From a bacterium (GTDB lineage Bacteria > SZUA-79 > Acidulodesulfobacterales > Acidulodesulfobacteraceae): 64,000 nucleotides of DNA. Positions 8,017 through 17,619 of this stretch are shown here, one piece after another (within the stretch, counting starts at the first letter, position 1; the number at the start of each line of letters is the position of its first letter). Where the stretch lies: positions 1 through 64,000 of the forward strand of contig JAJYDX010000007.1 of NCBI GenBank assembly GCA_021777135.1, read 5' to 3'. The notes under the pieces were generated by a model. It had not been told where the DNA came from. It worked only from the letters and a program-made list of their open reading frames with translations, and ran no database searches. Position numbers and translations under genes: made by a program.

Positions 8017-9684
8017 ATGATTAAAAGATTAACGTATTTTACGGGTCTTACCTTTTTTGTATATTTCTTAGGGTTTATTTTATTTTATTTATCGGTTAAA
8101 AATTTCGTGATAAACCATTTTTTAATGATTTTTGTGTTATCTTCTATATGCTTTGCCCTTTTTAATTCCGTTTATTTTTATCTTAATCTTTTTAGACAGG
8201 TAAAGGATTTTGAAGGTAAATTTAAGAAAATATCGGAGCAGGAGCGTTACGATTTTACTAAAGTGTACTCGCTTCCAAAACTCTTTGTCCCGTTTGAAAC
8301 TTTTTTGGCTAATTTAATAGTCTTTTCAAAGAATGCTATACACGAACTTGTTTCAAACGCCTCGAAGTCTTCTGTGTCTAATGCCAGGTTTAATTACGAA
8401 ATAGGCATTGTCACAAAAGAAATGAAGGAAATCAGGAGCAACTTCGAAGCAATAGTTGCGGTAATGAACGATTCTGCAAAATCCGTAAGCGGAATTGCGG
8501 AACATATGGAAAAATTTAAAGATTTCATAAAAGGTTTAAATAAAATAAGTAATGATACTATTGAGACGGCAGAGGAAATAAACAAAAATTCTTCAGGTAC
8601 GATAACCGCAATAAATTCAAATAAAGAATCGCTTGAAGGACTTCATAGCCAGATGAATAATATTTTGTCTATAGTTAATATAATAGATGATATAGCAAGC
8701 CAGACTAACCTGCTGGCGCTTAACGCCGCAATAGAGGCGGCTAGAGCGGGAGAACACGGAAGGGGTTTCGCGGTGGTAGCCGACGAGGTTAAAAAACTTG
8801 CGGAACAAACGCAGAAACAGTCTAAGGAAATAGAAAAGACGACTGGTATAGTCGCCGGCAACTTCGATGTATTAGTCCAAAAAAACAATTCCATTATCGA
8901 AATAATTAAGACAAATACCGCTTCAGTAGAAGAAATGCTTATGTCTTTCGGAGAGCTTGCGGACAAAATCTCTAAGGCGAACGATATGATAATAGATATT
9001 ACAGCGGCTACCGAACAACAGTCAAGTTCTATCGAAGAAGTTTCGCAGACAGTTTTAAGTATGTCGCAATCCGTCAAAGATATTTCTGAACAATTACTTG
9101 ATTTAAGCGCTAAAAGCATAGAAATAAGCAAAATTTCAGAACAATCTGAAAATATTCTTAAAAAAGTCAAAGTAGGAGCCAATATCGAAAAAATTGTTGA
9201 ATTAGCAGAGGAAGGGGCAAGGGAAATACTTAAGACAATCGAAGATTCAATTAAAAGCGGCGAGATTTCTTCTTCCGATATCTGGGACAGAAATTATATT
9301 CCTGTTGCGAACATTAATCCTCAAAAATACAAAACTAAGTTTACCGATTTTGTAAAAAGGCGGATTCAGCCGATAGAAGATAAATATCTGGGAAAGGACC
9401 CAAGTTTTAAATATTTTTTATTAGTCGACGATAACGGTTATGCCGCCGCGCATAATTCGATATTTGATAAGCCGCTTACCGGCGACAATATAAAGGATCT
9501 TGCCGGCAACAGGTCTATGAGAATATTTAACGACCCTGTAGGTCTTGCTGTTGCGAGAAATACAGACAACCTTATAGTGCAGACTTATCCGAGAGATACA
9601 GGGGAAATAATCAGCGACGTCGGCGTTCCTCTATTTATAGACGGGAAACACTGGGGCGGAATCAGAATAGGTTACGGCATATAA
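8017..9684 (+). CDS. Methyl-accepting chemotaxis protein with C-terminal sensory module
   Basis: A 555-residue chemoreceptor. Two closely spaced transmembrane helices (about 5-27 and 33-55) leave no real periplasmic domain. The cytoplasmic signalling helices contain the receptor hairpin tip ([31 protein letters not shown]). Beyond the second helical arm, residues about 410-555 form a globular module with [31 protein letters not shown] and [12 protein letters not shown]. This type of C-terminal module is common in receptors lacking a periplasmic sensor and probably senses a cytoplasmic signal. The same module occurs inside the diguanylate cyclase that follows. A GGAGATGG ribosome binding site precedes the ATG. 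Confidence 0.92.
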   Translation: MIKRLTYFTGLTFFVYFLGFILFYLSVKNFVINHFLMIFVLSSICFALFNSVYFYLNLFRQVKDFEGKFKKISEQERYDFTKVYSLPKLFVPFETFLANLIVFSKNAIHELVSNASKSSVSNARFNYEIGIVTKEMKEIRSNFEAIVAVMNDSAKSVSGIAEHMEKFKDFIKGLNKISNDTIETAEEINKNSSGTITAINSNKESLEGLHSQMNNILSIVNIIDDIASQTNLLALNAAIEAARAGEHGRGFAVVADEVKKLAEQTQKQSKEIEKTTGIVAGNFDVLVQKNNSIIEIIKTNTASVEEMLMSFGELADKISKANDMIIDITAATEQQSSSIEEVSQTVLSMSQSVKDISEQLLDLSAKSIEISKISEQSENILKKVKVGANIEKIVELAEEGAREILKTIEDSIKSGEISSSDIWDRNYIPVANINPQKYKTKFTDFVKRRIQPIEDKYLGKDPSFKYFLLVDDNGYAAAHNSIFDKPLTGDNIKDLAGNRSMRIFNDPVGLAVARNTDNLIVQTYPRDTGEIISDVGVPLFIDGKHWGGIRIGYGI

Positions 9685-9717
9685 AAAATAAATTAATTAT
9701 AATATAAAGGGTATGCT

Positions 9718-11658
9718 ATGACTGTTATAACCGATTCTTTACTTGCGGCATTAAATAATTCTAGTCATTTCGGCTGTATTATATATGAAAAAGATGGAAA
9801 GATAATTCAGGCGAATAAAGGCATCGCCAATATGCTTGGATATAACGAAAAAGAACTAATAGGCAGAAGTTTCGTCTATTTTGTGACTAACCCAGAAAAT
9901 GATATTAACTACATTATAGAAAGAAGGCTCGCGGGAGAAGAATTTATACGCGAGAATGTTAATTATATCTTTAAATCCAGAAATAATTCTTTAATACCCG
10001 TTTCGGCATCCACATATACGGTGTTTTATGAAAATAAGCCATACGGATTAATGTTAGCCATCGATAAAAGCAAGGAAAAATCATATGAAAGAATTTTCCT
10101 TTCTCTTAGCCAAATAAATGAGCTTATAGTCAGAGTAACGGACGAAGAAACTCTTTTAAGGAAAATATGCGATATTTTTGTCGATACTGTAGGTTACGAG
10201 GCTACAATTGTGGGATATATCGACGATTCAAAATTTTTTAGACAGAAATACGTCAAAGCAAAAAACAAAGACCATGAGGAACTTCTAAGAGCGCTCATTA
10301 TCGGAGTTGACCCGGATACGCCTTATGGTAAAGGTTCCGTGGCAAGAGCATTTGCAAGCCATAAAATATATCTCGTATCCCATGTTATGGAAGATTTGGC
10401 AATGTCATACTGGCATGATTATTTCAGAAGTTTTAATATAAATTCTTCATGCTCTATACCGATTATAAAAAACAATAAAGTCGAATATATATTCCTTCTA
10501 TTTGACAGCATGCAAAATTCGTTTATAGAGAATAAAACAGACGAGGTTGTTAAAATGGCGGCATCATGCGCCGCTGAAGTCGTTTCCGTTGTAAACGATG
10601 CCGTAAAAAACGGGGAGATTTCTTCTTCCGATATTTGGGACAGGGATTATATACCGCTGCCGGATACCAATCCGCAAAAATACAAAACTAAGTTTACCGA
10701 TTTTGTAAAGAAACATATCCAGCCTATTGAAGACAAATATTTAAGAATAGACCCGAACTTAAGATTCTTCGTCCTGACGGACGATAACGGTTATGTGGCT
10801 GCCCACAATAGCATTAACGACCTGCCGTTAACCGGCGATTACAAAAAAGACTTGACCGGCAACCGCTCTATGAGGATTTTCGACGACCCCGTCGGATTAT
10901 CCGTAGCAAGAAATACGGACGGGTTTATTGTCCAGACTTACCCGCGCGATAACGGAGAATTAATGATGGATATAGGCGTTCCGGTATTCATAGACGGAAG
11001 ACACTGGGGCGCTATAAGAGTCGGCGTGGGCGAAGACAGAATGAAACTTCTTGAGGAAATTCAATTAAATGTTTCATATGCATTAGAAAAAATAGAAATT
11101 CAGCGTGAAGCACTTATACTTCAGGAAAAACTCAGGATAGCGGCATTTTTTGACGCACTTACTGGACTTCCAAACAGGCGTGCCCTGTCAGACGAATTAG
11201 AAAAGGCGATTGCCCGGGCAACTCGACATAAATGGCAGATGGCTGTCGCAATGATAGACCTTGATTGTTTTAAGCCTGTAAACGATACATACGGGCATGA
11301 GGCTGGCGACAGCGTTCTTCAGGTTATAGGAAAAAGACTTCGCAATTCATTGCGCAATACAGATTATGTTGCCAGGCTTGGTGGAGATGAATTTGTCCTT
11401 ATTTTTGAGGACTACGGCAATATTGATAATTTAAAATTGATATTTGAAAAAATCGAAGAAAATATTCGGATTCCGGTTGCGCTTTCCAACGAAAATGCTG
11501 TTAGTGTTGGTCTTAGCATGGGAGTTTATCTTTGTGATTCAAATAATGATATTACTTCTGATGCCATGTTGCGTTATGCCGACAACGCCCTTTATAACAG
11601 CAAAGAACACAAGACTGACAGGACGCGCTACTGGACTATGGCAGAGAAACGATTATAA
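9718..11658 (+). CDS. Diguanylate cyclase with PAS, GAF and chemoreceptor-type sensory module
   Basis: A 646-residue soluble enzyme making cyclic di-GMP from two GTP. Domain order: PAS (about 10-120), GAF (about 130-285), a sensory module (about 298-440) nearly the same as the C-terminus of the preceding chemoreceptor, then GGDEF (about 475-640). The active-site motif is intact (GGDEF at 555-559) and is preceded at the canonical five-residue distance by RNTD (546-549), an inhibitory I-site, so product inhibition is expected. The gene begins 34 bases after the chemoreceptor and is likely co-transcribed, so taxis and c-di-GMP synthesis may answer the same cue. Confidence 0.93.
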   Translation: MTVITDSLLAALNNSSHFGCIIYEKDGKIIQANKGIANMLGYNEKELIGRSFVYFVTNPENDINYIIERRLAGEEFIRENVNYIFKSRNNSLIPVSASTYTVFYENKPYGLMLAIDKSKEKSYERIFLSLSQINELIVRVTDEETLLRKICDIFVDTVGYEATIVGYIDDSKFFRQKYVKAKNKDHEELLRALIIGVDPDTPYGKGSVARAFASHKIYLVSHVMEDLAMSYWHDYFRSFNINSSCSIPIIKNNKVEYIFLLFDSMQNSFIENKTDEVVKMAASCAAEVVSVVNDAVKNGEISSSDIWDRDYIPLPDTNPQKYKTKFTDFVKKHIQPIEDKYLRIDPNLRFFVLTDDNGYVAAHNSINDLPLTGDYKKDLTGNRSMRIFDDPVGLSVARNTDGFIVQTYPRDNGELMMDIGVPVFIDGRHWGAIRVGVGEDRMKLLEEIQLNVSYALEKIEIQREALILQEKLRIAAFFDALTGLPNRRALSDELEKAIARATRHKWQMAVAMIDLDCFKPVNDTYGHEAGDSVLQVIGKRLRNSLRNTDYVARLGGDEFVLIFEDYGNIDNLKLIFEKIEENIRIPVALSNENAVSVGLSMGVYLCDSNNDITSDAMLRYADNALYNSKEHKTDRTRYWTMAEKRL

Positions 11659-11679
11659 GCAAATGTGCAGTATAAATTT

Positions 11680-11699
11680 AAAATAGAAGCTATTTTTTT
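11680..11699 (+). terminator. Weak candidate terminator after the diguanylate cyclase
   Basis: AAAATAG (11680-11686), loop AAG, CTATTTT (11690-11696) followed by more T. The stem is almost wholly A-T, so its strength is doubtful, but position (21 bases after the stop) and the T run fit an intrinsic terminator between the signalling block and the hydrogenase island. Confidence 0.35.
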
Positions 11700-11760
11700 G
11701 AATTTATCTACTATTAAAAATTATAGCATAATCAAATTAAAATATATATAATATGATTTC

Positions 11761-12882
11761 ATGGAAATATATTCCGATTTTAAAAGAAAAGATGATATAG
11801 AAAGACTGATTTCCGCTATACGCGATGAGATTAAAAGACCGGTCAATATAATGGAAATATGCGGCGGACATACTCATGCCATTATGAAATACGGATTAAA
11901 TATTCTTCTTAAAGACAAAATAAATTTTCTTCACGGACCGGGTTGTCCAGTCTGCGTTATGCCTGTTAACAGAATAGACGAGGCAATAGAAATTGTTAAT
12001 TCTGCAGGCGTCATACTTGCGGTATACGGCGATATGATGCGCGTTCCCGGAACAAGTAGCTCGCTTATAAAAGAACGGGCAAAAGGCAAAGACGTAAGGA
12101 TGATATATTCCCCCCTTGATATTATTAAAATCGCCGAAGATAAATCCCATAAAAATAAAAAAATAGTTTTTTTCGCGATAGGATTTGAAACTACGACACC
12201 AATGACCGCAGCCCTTCTCGAAGAAATTATAAAAAGGGGAATAGACAATGTTTTCATACATGTCAATCATGTTCTCGTACCTCCCCCGATAAACGCCATA
12301 TTAGATTCCGGAGATAGTCTGATAGACGGTTTTATTTGTCCTGGACACGTCAGCGTTATGACCGGAAGCGGAATATATGCGGATATCCCCCATAAATACG
12401 GCAAGGCGGCGGTTATTACCGGATTCGAGCCTTACGATATATTGAGCGGAGCGCTTTTAATGATACGGCAGATTAACGAAAAAAGACCTTCGGTAGAAAT
12501 TGCGTATAAAAGGGCGGTTAATGAAGACGGTAATAAGAAAGCACAGGATTTGGTAAATAAATATTTTACGGTAAGGGAAGAATTCGAGTGGAGAGGATTC
12601 GGCAAAATTCCTAAAAGCGGATTAAAATTAAAAAACGAGTTTAAAGATTTTGATGCCGAAATAATTTTTAAAAGTAAATTAGAAGAATTGTATATGCAAT
12701 TGGAATCAGGTCGAACCCGCAAAGAAAGTCTTCTATGCAAATGCGGAGAAATATTAAAGGGAAAATCAAAACCTGACGACTGTCCGTTGTTCGGTAAAAC
12801 GTGTAATCCTGAAAATCCTATAGGAGCATGCATGGTTTCTTCCGAAGGGGCATGCGCCGCTTATTATAAATACCGATATTGA
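11761..12882 (+). CDS. hypD: Hydrogenase maturation protein HypD
   Basis: A 373-residue iron-sulfur protein that, with HypC, forms the scaffold on which the Fe(CN)2CO unit of [NiFe] hydrogenases is built. All signature motifs are visible: ICGGHTHA, GPGCPVC, FAIGFETTTP, CPGHVSVMTG and FEPYD. The C-terminal cysteine pattern (CKCGEIL, DCPLFGKTC, GACMVSSEGAC) binds the [4Fe-4S] cluster. Length is typical. It heads a forward run hypD-hypC-hypE-hypF. No ribosome binding site is seen, and a TATAAT lies eight bases before the ATG, which would fit a leaderless transcript. Confidence 0.97.
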   Translation: MEIYSDFKRKDDIERLISAIRDEIKRPVNIMEICGGHTHAIMKYGLNILLKDKINFLHGPGCPVCVMPVNRIDEAIEIVNSAGVILAVYGDMMRVPGTSSSLIKERAKGKDVRMIYSPLDIIKIAEDKSHKNKKIVFFAIGFETTTPMTAALLEEIIKRGIDNVFIHVNHVLVPPPINAILDSGDSLIDGFICPGHVSVMTGSGIYADIPHKYGKAAVITGFEPYDILSGALLMIRQINEKRPSVEIAYKRAVNEDGNKKAQDLVNKYFTVREEFEWRGFGKIPKSGLKLKNEFKDFDAEIIFKSKLEELYMQLESGRTRKESLLCKCGEILKGKSKPDDCPLFGKTCNPENPIGACMVSSEGACAAYYKYRY

Positions 12883-12937
12883 TTTTTTCAATTAATGTAA
12901 TATAATCAAATACATATAATATATTAAATTTAAAAAA

Positions 12938-13165
12938 ATGTGCCTTGCAATTCCATCAAAAGTTATTGAAATAAATGACGATAATACCGTTATCGTCGAT
13001 ACTATGGGTTCTAAAAGGCTTGTTTCTACTATGCTTCTAGAAGAGTCAGCCCGCATAGGCGATTATCTGCTGATACACGTCGGATACGCGATGCAAAAAA
13101 TAAACGAAAAAGAAGCTATGGAAAGCCTTAACCTGTTCAGGGAAATAGAAAATAAAATTGAATAA
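12938..13165 (+). CDS. hypC: Hydrogenase maturation chaperone HypC
   Basis: A 75-residue HypC/HybG-family protein starting with the invariant MCLAIP, whose Cys2 (N-terminal after Met removal) binds iron and contacts both HypD and the immature large subunit. The rest (VDTMGSKRLVSTMLLEE, GDYLLIHVGYAM) matches the family's small beta-barrel. It lies between hypD and hypE. Its last bases overlap the hypE start, indicating translational coupling. Confidence 0.96.
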   Translation: MCLAIPSKVIEINDDNTVIVDTMGSKRLVSTMLLEESARIGDYLLIHVGYAMQKINEKEAMESLNLFREIENKIE

Positions 13166-14330
13166 TACAAAATACGACAGAATATTGCTTTCTCATGGCG
13201 GAGGAGGAAAAGAGACCTCCGAACTTATAGGAAGCATTATATTTAACGGACTTTACGGACAAAAAGGAATAGACGCAGATAAGTACGACAAATACGGCTT
13301 CAGCTCCAGCGATAGGCATAAAGACGTTTGTTATGCCCAAAATATATCTGGGCAAAAAATAAAGTTATTGGAAGATGCCGCAGTTTTAAAATCTCCGCAA
13401 AATATTGCTTTTACCACTGATTGTTTTACCGTTAAACCAATTTTTTTTAAAGGCGGCGATATTGGAAAACTATCTGTTGCGGGAACGGTTAACGACCTTT
13501 CTGTTATGGGAGCTAAGCCCCTATTTCTAAGTCTTGGATTTATAATAGAAGAAGGGTTTTTCCTGGCAGATTTAGAAAAAATCATAAAAAGTATTTCGGA
13601 TGAGTCCGCTAAAACCGGAGTCATGGTCGTAACTGGAGATACAAAAGTTGTTCCCGCTGGAAAAGCCGACGGTATTTTTATTAATACCAGTGGAATAGGA
13701 GAAATTATATACGACGGTCTTTCCGTTTTCAATATAGCTCCAGGCGATATAATTATCGTTTCCGGCAATGTCGGCGACCACGGCGCCGCGGTAATGTCGC
13801 GTAGGGAAGGGATAGAAATGGACGTGGAAATAGAAAGCGACTGCGCTTCATTATGGGACATGATAGACTCGGTATTAAAATCGGTTACAGGGATAAGCGC
13901 AATAAGAGATGCTACGAGGGGAGGGCTTGCCGCTGTACTTAACGAGTGGGCTATAGCGGCGGAAGCCGATATTTATGCTGAAGAAAATAAAATTCCGGTA
14001 AACGATGCTGTAAAAGGTTTTTGCGAACTTCTCGGCTTCGAGCCTTATCAACTTGCTTGCGAGGGCATGGCTGTTTTTGCTGTAAAGCCGGAATTTGCCG
14101 AGGAAGCGCTAAACGTTATTAAATCCCATTCTCTTGGAAAAAATGCAAGTATAATAGGAACTGTAGTCGGCAATAATAATTTTGCAGGCGGAAAAGACGA
14201 AGCAAGGCAAACAAAAGTAAATGCCGGAAGTATTCGGCAATCGGCAGGAAAAGTTATATTAAAAGGTATTTACGGCGTAAACAGGCTTCTGGATTATCCT
14301 TCAGGCGAACTTTTGCCTAGAATATGCTAA
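13158..14330 (+). CDS. hypE: Hydrogenase maturation protein HypE
   Basis: A 390-residue PurM-like ATPase that dehydrates the thiocarbamate on its own C-terminal cysteine to thiocyanate, donating the cyanide ligands. The N-terminal LLSHGGGGKE and the C-terminal PRIC, whose last cysteine carries the carbamoyl group, are both intact. The start is TTG, overlapping the end of hypC by eight bases; no ATG is available near the conserved N-terminus. It works with HypF, encoded next. Confidence 0.96.
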   Translation: MNNTKYDRILLSHGGGGKETSELIGSIIFNGLYGQKGIDADKYDKYGFSSSDRHKDVCYAQNISGQKIKLLEDAAVLKSPQNIAFTTDCFTVKPIFFKGGDIGKLSVAGTVNDLSVMGAKPLFLSLGFIIEEGFFLADLEKIIKSISDESAKTGVMVVTGDTKVVPAGKADGIFINTSGIGEIIYDGLSVFNIAPGDIIIVSGNVGDHGAAVMSRREGIEMDVEIESDCASLWDMIDSVLKSVTGISAIRDATRGGLAAVLNEWAIAAEADIYAEENKIPVNDAVKGFCELLGFEPYQLACEGMAVFAVKPEFAEEALNVIKSHSLGKNASIIGTVVGNNNFAGGKDEARQTKVNAGSIRQSAGKVILKGIYGVNRLLDYPSGELLPRIC

Positions 14331-14368
14331 GGTTTATGTAAAACAACGGAAACAAACTTGTTAATATA

Positions 14369-17083
14369 ATGCAAAGAGCCGTTATTAAATTATCCGGCAG
14401 GGTTCAAGGAGTTGGTTTCAGGCCTTTTGTTTACAGGCTTGCCGAAAAATATAGAATAAAGGGTTATGTTTTAAATAATATGGAAGGGGTTGAAATATTA
14501 GCCGAAGGCGAAGATAACAACCTTTTAAGTTTCATAGAATCGTTGGATTTGGAAAAACCCCCCCTTGCCGTAATAAATAATAAATACGTTGATTTTACTG
14601 AGCCAGTACCATTTTTTTATAAAAATTTTGAAATTAAAGAATCCGATAAAACAGTCAATAAAAACTATACAAGCTTAACTATTCCGCCAGATATCGCCAT
14701 ATGCGACAAATGTTTAGATGAAATTTTTAACCCTTCCGACAGGAGATATTTATATCCGTTTATAAACTGTACAGACTGCGGACCAAGATTTACCATATCT
14801 AAAGGGCTGCCATACGACAGGGTTTCGACGTCTATGGAAAAATTTAAAATGTGCCCTGAATGTCGAGAAGAATATATAAATCCTTTAAGCAGAAGATTTC
14901 ATGCGGAACCGAACGGATGTTTCGCCTGCGGTCCTGAAATAAAATTCATATTAAGCTCCAATGTAATAATTGATAATGTCTATAAAATAAATTATTTTAA
15001 AAACGGATTGGACTTAGACATCAGTTTGGATAAAATTGCCGCAAATAATGAATATATTAAGTTAAATCGATTAAAAAGTTTAGATGCGGTAAAATCAATA
15101 GTAGATTTAATCAAAGGCGGCGGAATAGCCTGCGTTAAGGGTATAGGCGGGTTCCATTTAATGGCTGACGCTGCAAACGACGATGCCTTAAAATTATTAA
15201 GAGAACGTAAAAACAGACCTAAAAAACCTTTTGCGGTATTGTTTAAGGATATGGAGCAGGTATTAAAATATGCTTATATAGACGATATTTCCGCTGACTT
15301 GCTGACGGCAAAAGAACGGCCGATATGCTTGTTGAAGGACAGAAGCCTTTTGTCTTATTACGTAAACTGCGGACTGAAAGATATAGGCGTATTTTTGCCT
15401 TACGCCCCGCTCCATTATATTATATTGAATGTTTTTGGCTCGCCTTTGGTGACAACATCGGCAAACATTGGCGGAGAACCAATAATAAAAGATAACGAAG
15501 AGGCGCTCTTAAAACTTAACGGAATTGCCGACGGTTTTTTAATTCATAACAGGGACATTTTAAGGAGATGCGACGATTCGGTTATAAAAACGCCTTTTTT
15601 TATCAGGCGGTCGAGAGGTTATGTTCCAGACCCGTTTGCTCCGCCCTTTGATTTAAAAAGAAATGTTTTAGCTGTGGGAGCTTTTCTCAAAAACACGTTT
15701 GCTATCGCATACGGAGATACGCTTTCCAGAGATAATGCCGGCGTTTTAAATGATGCTATTATAGGAAAAAATGCCGATACCGCATACGCAGATAATGGCT
15801 TAAGAGGCAAGGAGATAAGCCGCATAATATTAAGCCAGTACAACGGAGACTTGGACAACCTTGCCGGGTTAATAAATTTTAAGGAAAATATAAAAGATTT
15901 TGAAAAATTTTATAATTTCAAGCCTGACGTCGTAGTCTGCGATGCCCATCCTTCTTACGAAAATACGAAATGGGCAAAAGATTACGCAAGCAAAAAAGGA
16001 ATAAAATGCCTGTTTCTTCAGCACCACAGGGCGCATGTTATTTCCTGTATGGCGGAAAACGGCATCGGTAAAGACGAAGAAGTCTTTGGAATAGCTTTCG
16101 ACGGAACGGGTTACGGCGACGACGGAACTATATGGGGCGGGGAATTTTTTAAGGGAACTTATAAAGATTTAAAAAGGATAGGCAGTTTTAAAAAATTCAG
16201 GCTAATCGGCGGCGAAAAAGCCGTTAAATCGCCAAAAAGGATTTTGCTTGCAATTTTATTTGACATATTTACGCAAGGTAGAAATTCTTTTAAAGCAGAT
16301 TTACCTGCTGGTGTTTTGAACATTATCTCGGACTTGACCGGATTTTCAGAAAAAGATATAAGCAATTTTTTAAAAATGTGGAAAAACGGTGTAAATTCGC
16401 CTTATACGACTTCCTGCGGAAGAATTTTTGACGCAGTTTCCTGTTTGTGCGGATTTAAGAGTGATATTACGTATGAGGGGGAAGCGGCGGTATATCTGGA
16501 AGATTTATGCTCCGAAAGCGTAAACGAAAATGAAATTAATAGCTCAAGCGAAAACGTAAGTAAAAGTAAAAAAGCAAGAACGGAGGAACCATTTTGCGAT
16601 AAAGACCGGCATAAGTTTAATTATTACCAAAACGGGAAAATAGAGGACAACGAAATAAAAGAAGATGGCAGTAAAAAAAGCTTTTTTAATTATTCTATGG
16701 ACTATGAAAAAGGGTCGGATTTCTTTACGGTAAATTATAATCTAATGTTTTTAGATATGATTAAAGCTATTTGCAATAATCATAATAATGGCTACAGCGG
16801 TCCGGACGGCTTAAAACCTATAATGCCTGCTATTATGAATAAAAGCATCGCACGTAAATTTATTAATACGCTTGTAGCGATTATTAAAGATGCATCGGCT
16901 ACGGTTAAATGCAAAAACGTCTGTATAAGCGGGGGAGTTTTTCAAAATAGCTTACTCAGGAATAAAACATCTTTAATTCTTAAAGAAAATGGTTTTAACG
17001 CCTATTTTAACGAAAAAGTACCGCCAAACGACGGAGGAATTTCTTTAGGTCAGGCAGTTTACGGGGGAATTATAGGCTTATAG
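14369..17083 (+). CDS. hypF: Carbamoyltransferase HypF
   Basis: HypF turns carbamoyl phosphate into carbamoyl-AMP and passes the carbamoyl group to HypE. Domains in order: acylphosphatase (GRVQGVGFRPFVYRLA, 1-90), two zinc-finger-like cysteine sets (CDKC, CTDCG, CPEC, CFACG, 110-190), a YrdC-like domain (from about 240, GGIACVKGIGGFHLMADA) and a Kae1-like C-terminal domain (QHHRAHVISCMAENG, FDGTGYGDDGTIWGGEF). At 904 residues it is longer than the usual 740-780. Extra length comes mainly from a hydrophilic, low-complexity insertion at about 711-785 and a smaller one near 195-230. The stop overlaps by six bases the end of the convergent hyaD gene. Confidence 0.96.
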   Translation: MQRAVIKLSGRVQGVGFRPFVYRLAEKYRIKGYVLNNMEGVEILAEGEDNNLLSFIESLDLEKPPLAVINNKYVDFTEPVPFFYKNFEIKESDKTVNKNYTSLTIPPDIAICDKCLDEIFNPSDRRYLYPFINCTDCGPRFTISKGLPYDRVSTSMEKFKMCPECREEYINPLSRRFHAEPNGCFACGPEIKFILSSNVIIDNVYKINYFKNGLDLDISLDKIAANNEYIKLNRLKSLDAVKSIVDLIKGGGIACVKGIGGFHLMADAANDDALKLLRERKNRPKKPFAVLFKDMEQVLKYAYIDDISADLLTAKERPICLLKDRSLLSYYVNCGLKDIGVFLPYAPLHYIILNVFGSPLVTTSANIGGEPIIKDNEEALLKLNGIADGFLIHNRDILRRCDDSVIKTPFFIRRSRGYVPDPFAPPFDLKRNVLAVGAFLKNTFAIAYGDTLSRDNAGVLNDAIIGKNADTAYADNGLRGKEISRIILSQYNGDLDNLAGLINFKENIKDFEKFYNFKPDVVVCDAHPSYENTKWAKDYASKKGIKCLFLQHHRAHVISCMAENGIGKDEEVFGIAFDGTGYGDDGTIWGGEFFKGTYKDLKRIGSFKKFRLIGGEKAVKSPKRILLAILFDIFTQGRNSFKADLPAGVLNIISDLTGFSEKDISNFLKMWKNGVNSPYTTSCGRIFDAVSCLCGFKSDITYEGEAAVYLEDLCSESVNENEINSSSENVSKSKKARTEEPFCDKDRHKFNYYQNGKIEDNEIKEDGSKKSFFNYSMDYEKGSDFFTVNYNLMFLDMIKAICNNHNNGYSGPDGLKPIMPAIMNKSIARKFINTLVAIIKDASATVKCKNVCISGGVFQNSLLRNKTSLILKENGFNAYFNEKVPPNDGGISLGQAVYGGIIGL

Positions 17084-17569
17084 CGGTATTATATAATCGG
17101 GATTTATTTTCCAATTTATCCCGAAAGGTTTTATTTCTTCTAAAACGAGATTTTCGAGCTTAGGCATAGCGTCCCTTAAGGGCGGCGATAATTCTGTCCC
17201 GACGCCGGAGCAGTCTTCCGGCGAAACAGCAAAAATAGTTATATCGGGATTGTGTCCCTGCAGCGCGCACATAGTTATTACGTCTATAAACTCGACGTCG
17301 TGCGCAGTTTTTTTCATTAGATTAGCGGGAATATCACCGTTTTTAAATTTAAAAATTCTCCCCGGTCCTTCTTCGGTTTTCAATGCGTCCACCACTATAA
17401 TATCGTCAAGACCGAATATATCGTCAAGCAGCCCGTATCCAAGAGTGCTGCCGTCGATTAATTTAATATCGCCGTTAAAAATATATTTTTCTCTTAGTAA
17501 GTTTATAAAATGAACGCCTAAACCCTCGTCTTTTAAAATGAGATTACCTATTCCTATTATACCCGTCAT
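17078..17569 (-). CDS. hyaD: [NiFe] hydrogenase large-subunit maturation endopeptidase
   Basis: A 163-residue HybD/HyaD-family protease that removes the C-terminal tail of the large subunit after nickel insertion. The N-terminal GIGNLILKDEGLGVH, with Glu15, and VVDAL, with Asp61, and His90 in TAHDVEF correspond to the nickel-binding residues of HybD. It is the last gene of the reverse-strand hydrogenase operon, 50 bases after the cytochrome gene, and its 3' end overlaps hypF. Its presence agrees with the uncleaved tail predicted on the large subunit. Confidence 0.94.
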   Translation of the reverse strand: MTGIIGIGNLILKDEGLGVHFINLLREKYIFNGDIKLIDGSTLGYGLLDDIFGLDDIIVVDALKTEEGPGRIFKFKNGDIPANLMKKTAHDVEFIDVITMCALQGHNPDITIFAVSPEDCSGVGTELSPPLRDAMPKLENLVLEEIKPFGINWKINPDYIIPL

Positions 17570-17619
17570 AAAGTGTTTTTATCGTAAAATTTATTTATAA
17601 ATTTATTACCGGCCTGTTT

